From Pontiella desulfatans (GTDB lineage Bacteria > Verrucomicrobiota > Kiritimatiellia > Kiritimatiellales > Pontiellaceae): DNA of 64,000 nucleotides. The notes under the pieces were generated by a model. The model was not told the origin of the DNA and made no database searches. It saw only the letters and a program-made list of their open reading frames with translations. The translations under genes were made by a program, and so were the position numbers. The stretch is taken from assembly GCF_900890425.1 (NCBI RefSeq), contig NZ_CAAHFG010000001.1:2108001-2172000 (forward strand), given 5' to 3'. Position 1 is the stretch's first letter; the number at the start of each line of letters is the position of its first letter. Shown here one piece after another: positions 58,737-64,000 of the stretch.

Positions 58737-61700
58737 CTACTCCTGCCGAACCTGGAACTCAATGAATTTTTCGGGCTCCTCGATCAAGTACCGATTGGTG
58801 ACGGGCTCGTAGCCATCGATACCAAGGCCGACGAGGATTTGATCCTGCGTGTTGGTGGATGTGGCCGAAGCCACCAGATTCGTTGAGTCGATCAGCAGGT
58901 AGCTGAGCCCCTGCTCGACATAGTCGGAGCGGCGGCCGTGGACATACTCGAACCAGTTTGTTCCGCCCTCCGACACAATATCTGTCCAATCCCTGGAACC
59001 GGCATCGGTATCGGTCGGGTTCATGCCGAGGGCATATTCCGCCAGGTTGTCGTAGCCGTCGCCGGCACCGCCGCGCTCCACATCGGCGGACTGCTCCGCA
59101 TCAGCGCCGGTCAGGCCAAAGCGCGAAACCCATTCCATATAGCCGCCCGGCGAATATTCAACGCGTGAAAATGCACTGAAGACCGCTTCGGCCAAAACAG
59201 CGTTGTCCCCGGAGGAGACCGCCATGCCCATCTCCACCTTTTCATCCATTGAAAGAACAACCTCCGCAATGTTTGTCCAACTTTCCCCGTCCGGGGAACA
59301 CTGTCCGATGAAAGTGTCGCCGCTGCGCGCCAGCCTGGCGTACGGCCCATAGGCCTGTTCCACGGTTCCCGCCGTCTGCAGGGGGCCGTTTGTTGCCGAC
59401 CGATAGACCATCTGCATCTGCCCTGCCGGATCGCGGACCACCGCGACCGTACGGGCGCCGGAAACGAGGATGGTGCCATTGCTGTAGGCGGCGATGTATC
59501 CGTCTTGCGTTGCCGGCTCGTTCCGCTCCCGGAACATGATGCCCGCCTTGGCCTCCGCATGGGTATGGTCCAGAGAATCGATACAGGCCACGATTTCCCC
59601 GCTTCCATAGTGGAGGTCGGAGAGATAGAAGAAGCTGTCCGAGGTGCCGGACATGTTTCCGCCGCCTTGCAGCACATAGGTATCATCCGTGTTGGAAGAT
59701 CCGCCGCCGGCCAACGCCGAACTGCCGACATCGTTCTTCCACAGAATCCGGGTCAGGTTCGATGCCCCCGAATCCGGGTCCAGATCGAGGAAGACATCGC
59801 AGTGTTCAAAGCTCCGGGCATAAACCCAACCATCCTTGATGGCTTCGCCAAAGGGCTCGCCCAAGGGGCGTTGGAACTGGTCGTAGTAATCCGTCAGCCA
59901 TTGATAGACCGGATCCGTGGCATCCACGCTCTGCTGGTGGTAGAAATAGGCATACTTTTCGGCATAGGTCAGATAGACGCCGAGCACAAAGTCGACCGAG
60001 TCTTCCATCTCGCGCTCGCTGGCCTTTCCGCTTGTCGGGTTCCGGAGCATCGTCAGCTTTTGGTTGCGTCCACTTTCCTGGGCAAGGGCAATGGCGTAGG
60101 CGATGGCATCATCGCTCCCGCCCTCCGTCCAACCTTCCCGGTAGGTCCCATCCAGATGCGTAATGCGCGACCGGTTATCGCCATTGTTGTTCATGATGAA
60201 CTTGTCGCCGGGGCTGTTCGTATAAAGCGCCTCCAGCATCCAGGAAGGGACACCCGATTTATCGACGAAGGTGCCGTCGATGTTGGAAGGCTGGAAGGGC
60301 GTCCCATTCGCGGCCGTCCCCGCTTCCACCCCCATCATTTTCAGGCAAACCCCAACCCACCAGTCGAGGCATTCGGGGTTTTCCCGAACATAGGTCGGCA
60401 ACCCGTCCCGAATCGTGAAGTACGGATCGATGTATTCGTCGTAATGGTCGTTAATCGAATCATCGACCGAGTAGTGTCCGTAATAGATCCGGGAGTTCCA
60501 GTAGAAGACGGTTTTGATGTCCGGGTTCACGGCCTTCAGCGAGGCCGCCTTATCCCGGTATCCATCGATGCCGCCATTGGCCTTTTCAAACACAACAAAG
60601 TCGTAGCGGTTGGCAATCCGCTCGCTCTCCTCGACCGTGAAGGAATTGCTCGCCTTGCGGATCAGCATGGTCCGGGGAATGACCTTCCAGGAAAACGCAG
60701 GGAAGGCATTGGCGAGTTTGTTGGTCGAGGTTGGCTCGTAAGGCGTCGCTCCGTAGGAGTGCCCGTTTTCCAGGTCGGAAAACGGATGCCCGGGATCCTC
60801 CACCGTTAGCGCCGGGTTTTTTATGACGAAGCTGAACTTGACCTGTTGGATGGCCCACTGCCGGGCTCCGGCATTGCTGCCCGCCCCGGTAACGGAAAAG
60901 GAGTCCCCGTTCACCGCATAGGTTGCCGTCGGTTGCTGGAAGCTCGCGGAAGGCAGGTTCGTTCCCGTCCCGAAAATGATTTTATGGTCATAGCCGCCAT
61001 TGGTTTCCTCCACCAGGATGGACTCGAATGAACGTTCCAGCTCGAGTCCGTTCACGGCAAGGCCCGCCCCTGCCACCATGAAATCCTGCTGCGTCATACG
61101 GATCGACTCGCCGGCATCGATGTCATAGTCCGTACCGACGCCCCACCGGTTGAGGATATCCGTGGGCGAGGAAGCCGTTCCGAGCGAAGCGACACTGGAT
61201 GCGTTTGCAGTCGCACGGTAGACATAGTCGGCACCGTTGAACGCATCGGCCACCACATTGAACCGCAACGTCTCGGCCCCGGCGCCGCCGAGCAGACTGT
61301 TCCCCGTCCAGGTAATTTGATACACCCAGTTCGAACCAGTTTCCACCCGGGTGCAGGAGAGATCGGGCGACCCGAGGTCCACGCTGCGGTATCCATTGGC
61401 GAGCACCAGATCCGTATCGCTCGCCCATGCCGTTCCGGCCAGCGGCCGCAAGGTCATCCAAAAATGGCTGTTCCGTCCGGAGGCATTCACGGGAGTGCCG
61501 TGCAGCGTCAGCTTGTCGATCGCGGCCAGCGTACCGGCGGTTCCGCTGGTTTCCGCCCCCCAGGCATAAATGCGGAATTCCGTGGGGCCGCTAATCTCTT
61601 CAAAGACCGTGCCCGACAAGTCAATGCCCACCACATCGTAGGCCCCCGCCAGCCCGACCACGTTCGTGATGACGACCGCACTTCCAATCAAGTTGCCCGA

Positions 61701-62750
61701 AGCATCCGCCAGGGCATATTCGTCCACGGAAGCACCTGCCTGCTTGGTCGCCTTGAACCGGAGCTGGCTCAGGTGGAACGCCGCCCCGGCATCAGGCGTA
61801 ACGGTAAACGTGGCATAGTCATCCCCGGCAACGGCATCGATGAAGGAAGACGTGGGTGCGTCATCGACGCCGATCCCCACAGCCCCGAGCCGGGTAGGGT
61901 TGCCGAAAACGGCGCCGGTGGCATCCAGCCCCGTATCATCGCCCGCCGTGGCCTCAAACGAGATGCCCATGGGCGACGTCAGCGGACTCGCCGCCAACTT
62001 GGAGGCAACGACCGTTGCGGCGCCGGGGTCTGCCGCATCGGCATCGAAGTCGTAGCCAACGGCCACCGTGCTCTCGGTCGCCAGGCCATGCACCACCACC
62101 TTATCGAACGCAGTGGCGGAATTCGTCGTCTCGCCGCCACCGTAGAGGTAGAAGCGGAAGGTGACCCCGCCCAAACCCTGGAATTTGCCTGCGGACAAAT
62201 CGACCACCACCTTATTGGATCCGCCGTTCCACGTTCCCGCATCGCTCGTCTGCCCCTCCGCGATTTGGGTGCCTCCCAAAAAACCGTCCACGGAAGTGAA
62301 CAGCGCCCAGCGCTCGGCCGAACCGGTCAACTCCTCCGCGAACGCCCGGAACGTTAAACGCGTTAAATGCAGTTTATGGTTCGCATCCGGCGTAACGCTG
62401 AATTCGAAATAGTCGTTTGCGACGATCGCGGCGATCAGATGGTTGGAGTTGCCCATGTCTGCAAACCCCAGATCGGCTTTCGAGCCCCCGAACGCAAACC
62501 GGTTGGTTGTGCCAAAGGCATTGCCTTCCGCATCCAGGCCGTCATCGGGCGCAAAGAAGGTTTCGATCTGATTCGCCAAACCGGGCCCCGTATTAAAAGC
62601 CGAAGCGGATACATGGGTTCCCTCGGCCGTTGCAGCCAAGGTGCCCACTCCGGCGCCCGTATCAAAATCATATCCCGCCAGCATCTCCGCCTGCGCAACG
62701 CAACCCAGCCCCAGCAAACAAGCACTTAAAACGATGGACTTCCTGTTCAC
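58737..62750 (-). CDS. Giant secreted GHL15-like putative glycoside hydrolase B
   Basis: 1337 residues from a GTG at 62750, supported by GAGGTG five bases upstream and an immediate signal peptide (V-N-R-K-S ... V-A-Q-A). The longer ATG frame places 31 odd residues ahead of it. N-terminal beta repeats begin with G-Y-D-F-D (two copies), then a further beta domain, the GHL15-like barrel (~687-993; F-S-W-K-V-I-P, I-D-G-T-F-V-D-K-S-G, Y-R-E-G-W-T-E-G), a concanavalin-like domain (~1010-1215; A-R-L-A-R-S-G-D-T-F) and the shared C-terminal module. It likely acts with protein A on the same glycan at the cell surface. Confidence 0.75.
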   Translation of the reverse strand: MNRKSIVLSACLLGLGCVAQAEMLAGYDFDTGAGVGTLAATAEGTHVSASAFNTGPGLANQIETFFAPDDGLDAEGNAFGTTNRFAFGGSKADLGFADMGNSNHLIAAIVANDYFEFSVTPDANHKLHLTRLTFRAFAEELTGSAERWALFTSVDGFLGGTQIAEGQTSDAGTWNGGSNKVVVDLSAGKFQGLGGVTFRFYLYGGGETTNSATAFDKVVVHGLATESTVAVGYDFDADAADPGAATVVASKLAASPLTSPMGISFEATAGDDTGLDATGAVFGNPTRLGAVGIGVDDAPTSSFIDAVAGDDYATFTVTPDAGAAFHLSQLRFKATKQAGASVDEYALADASGNLIGSAVVITNVVGLAGAYDVVGIDLSGTVFEEISGPTEFRIYAWGAETSGTAGTLAAIDKLTLHGTPVNASGRNSHFWMTLRPLAGTAWASDTDLVLANGYRSVDLGSPDLSCTRVETGSNWVYQITWTGNSLLGGAGAETLRFNVVADAFNGADYVYRATANASSVASLGTASSPTDILNRWGVGTDYDIDAGESIRMTQQDFMVAGAGLAVNGLELERSFESILVEETNGGYDHKIIFGTGTNLPSASFQQPTATYAVNGDSFSVTGAGSNAGARQWAIQQVKFSFVIKNPALTVEDPGHPFSDLENGHSYGATPYEPTSTNKLANAFPAFSWKVIPRTMLIRKASNSFTVEESERIANRYDFVVFEKANGGIDGYRDKAASLKAVNPDIKTVFYWNSRIYYGHYSVDDSINDHYDEYIDPYFTIRDGLPTYVRENPECLDWWVGVCLKMMGVEAGTAANGTPFQPSNIDGTFVDKSGVPSWMLEALYTNSPGDKFIMNNNGDNRSRITHLDGTYREGWTEGGSDDAIAYAIALAQESGRNQKLTMLRNPTSGKASEREMEDSVDFVLGVYLTYAEKYAYFYHQQSVDATDPVYQWLTDYYDQFQRPLGEPFGEAIKDGWVYARSFEHCDVFLDLDPDSGASNLTRILWKNDVGSSALAGGGSSNTDDTYVLQGGGNMSGTSDSFFYLSDLHYGSGEIVACIDSLDHTHAEAKAGIMFRERNEPATQDGYIAAYSNGTILVSGARTVAVVRDPAGQMQMVYRSATNGPLQTAGTVEQAYGPYARLARSGDTFIGQCSPDGESWTNIAEVVLSMDEKVEMGMAVSSGDNAVLAEAVFSAFSRVEYSPGGYMEWVSRFGLTGADAEQSADVERGGAGDGYDNLAEYALGMNPTDTDAGSRDWTDIVSEGGTNWFEYVHGRRSDYVEQGLSYLLIDSTNLVASATSTNTQDQILVGLGIDGYEPVTNRYLIEEPEKFIEFQVRQE

Positions 62751-62774
62751 CGGCACACCTCTTTCAATATTAAA

Positions 62775-62790
62775 AAAAAACCAGGTTTTT
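62775..62790 (-). terminator. Possible weak terminator after the compact GHL15-like gene
   Basis: AAAAACC-A-GGTTTTT is an inverted repeat followed on the minus strand by a run of nine T. The loop is too short for a clean hairpin, so this is only a candidate in the 101-base gap between the two genes. Confidence 0.3.
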
Positions 62791-62851
62791 ATACCATTGG
62801 CCGCCCAACACCCACTATCGCCGGAAAAGGGTATTTTGCCCAACCCCCTCT

Positions 62852-63994
62852 TTATTTCCAGAGCACCTCGCCCGTTTCATTTTCAATATCGAGCTTAACC
62901 GAAGCATGGGCGAACTGGCGGGTGTACGTGTAGCCTTTCCGAACCGCCGGCCCTTTGGGCGGGCCCAATGGACGGTCGTAGTCGGCCGGATGCGTCATCC
63001 AGGTCTTGCTGCTTTTCGCATCATAGCTGTCTTTCAAATCAAAATAGCTATACTTCTCGGCGCAGATCAGGAACATCGCCAACTGGTAGTTGAAACGGTT
63101 CCTGGCGTCGCCGCTCCCCTTGCCGGGTTTGCTCTTCTTTCCGGGAGCCCCCGGGGTTTCATCCGCATCCTGCCGGTTGTCGCCCAGGCCACACGTGAAG
63201 GCAACAATGGCCCCCTGCCGGGCGGCGGTCTGGAAGGCCTCCATGCCCTTGGCAACATAGTCCTTCTTCGACATCCCCCCCACGGCGCCCTCGAAGCCCT
63301 CGATATAGGAACCATCCAGCGCCTTCATGTAAGCGAGCCCCGAATCCGGAAAACGCGCCCTCAGGATATTGGCCAGCATGAGCTTCTTCGGCCCGAGCAT
63401 TTTGCGCGTATCCTCCATCATCGCCACATACCCGCCCAACACGTCGGCCTTCTTCTCCGCGCCGATCGGGCCTTTCAGGAAGCCCGGCTCCAGCACCTTG
63501 ACGACACCGTCCAGGAAGATTCCATCAACCGACGGATCGGAACAAACATCCTTTGCGGCATCGACCCACCAGCTGCGCAGCGCCTTATCCGAGAGATCGT
63601 AGGCCTGCACACGGTTGCGGATGAGTTTCGTATTGCCATCGCGCCCCTTCAGGAAGGCGCCCGGAATATCCTTCAACCCGTCATCGGCGGCATAGCCTCC
63701 GTAATGCACAATCACGTTGCGGTAATAGAGGATCTTCGTGTCCGGATTAATCTTCTTAACGGCCCGCGCGGCCTTCAGCGTTCCCGCCTCCACGGAGCCG
63801 GAATCCTTGTGCCCCGTGGCCTTCTCAAACGTAATGAGCGGAAAGGTTGCGAGATACTTGATCTCATCGTTGGTGAACGCGGTATCCTTCCGGATATGCA
63901 CATACAACGGCACGCGGTCCCAACTAAAATCGGGCATCCTATCCGCGCCCGCCACGCAAGCCACCATCAACATCGAATAAAAAACAATCTTCAT
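62852..63994 (-). CDS. Compact secreted GHL15-like putative glycoside hydrolase
   Basis: 380 residues with a signal peptide (~1-17) and a single GHL15-like barrel, the minimal form of the family: F-S-W-D-R-V-P-L-Y-V-H, F-P-L-I-T-F-E-K, S-V-D-G-I-F-L-D-G-V and G-S-Y-I-E-G-F-E. A basic Lys/Gly/Pro-rich loop interrupts the barrel near residue 275-290. The barrel ends with G-Y-T-Y-T-R-Q-F, equivalent to V-F-T-R-S-Y and V-Y-A-R-S-F in the giant proteins. The first ~50 mature residues align with the truncated gene at 142-1002. The start is only six bases from the window edge, so its promoter is not visible. Confidence 0.8.
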   Translation of the reverse strand: MKIVFYSMLMVACVAGADRMPDFSWDRVPLYVHIRKDTAFTNDEIKYLATFPLITFEKATGHKDSGSVEAGTLKAARAVKKINPDTKILYYRNVIVHYGGYAADDGLKDIPGAFLKGRDGNTKLIRNRVQAYDLSDKALRSWWVDAAKDVCSDPSVDGIFLDGVVKVLEPGFLKGPIGAEKKADVLGGYVAMMEDTRKMLGPKKLMLANILRARFPDSGLAYMKALDGSYIEGFEGAVGGMSKKDYVAKGMEAFQTAARQGAIVAFTCGLGDNRQDADETPGAPGKKSKPGKGSGDARNRFNYQLAMFLICAEKYSYFDLKDSYDAKSSKTWMTHPADYDRPLGPPKGPAVRKGYTYTRQFAHASVKLDIENETGEVLWK

Positions 63995-64000
63995 ATTTCT

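Noticed and set aside
1-64000. tRNA, rRNA, riboswitch or CRISPR
   Set aside because: No cloverleaf, rRNA core sequence, regular repeat array or known riboswitch consensus was recognised by eye; covariance-model searches were not possible.

Overview
The window looks like part of a marine Kiritimatiellota chromosome (Kiritimatiellales, Pontiella-like). This is inferred from the protein families: sulfatases packed with secreted glycosidases, two proteins ending in a PEP-CTERM tail with an F-I-R-R-R end, very large LamG / BNR / 'EYALG' surface proteins, and no SusC/SusD or TonB transporter. No rRNA, tRNA or CRISPR array was seen. Almost all genes lie on the minus strand in tightly packed, often overlapping runs. 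The plus strand carries only a two-component system, an insertion sequence, a GntR-type regulator and some mobile-element debris.

Layout. 0.1-8.5 kb (minus): a truncated GHL15-like protein, a GH28 lipoprotein, a DUF5060-type glycosidase, a GH43 glycosidase, a PEP-CTERM protein and a LamG / cadherin-like surface protein. 8.8-13.3 kb (plus): a sensor histidine kinase with discoidin-like sensory domains and its NarL-type response regulator. The regulator is cut in two by an IS6-like element (11197-13051) with an exact 8-bp target duplication; removing the element restores one 217-residue frame. 13.4-31.5 kb (minus): a LamG-sulfatase fusion, a PHP metallohydrolase broken by one in-frame TAG, a secreted LAGLIDADG-like protein, a zinc-ribbon protein, a deacetylase-like barrel protein, a GH130-type protein, four GH5-like (clan GH-A) paralogues, another sulfatase and a GPH-type sugar symporter. 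31.5-52.7 kb (minus): an intact PHP-domain protein, four consecutive sulfatases, two giant Asp-box proteins, a PEP-CTERM protein and a three-repeat protein, all downstream of a divergent GntR/LacI-type regulator (53.0 kb). 54.1-54.9 kb: decayed integrase and IS481 fragments. 54.9-64 kb (minus): three GHL15-like proteins, two of them giant multidomain forms.

How it may work together (inference). This reads as a locus for catabolism of a sulfated polysaccharide. Secreted sulfatases and glycosidases act outside the cytoplasm, helped by large surface or binding proteins. A GPH symporter takes up small sugars, and cytoplasmic enzymes without signal peptides (the GH5-like protein coupled to the symporter, and the GH130-type protein) finish degradation. 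Control could come from the GntR-type regulator and, before its disruption, the discoidin-sensor two-component system. The substrate cannot be read from sequence.

The least described structure is a ~220-residue module (here called the EGY module) present seven times in four adjacent genes (40.6-52.7 kb). In one gene a copy is inserted inside a LamG domain.
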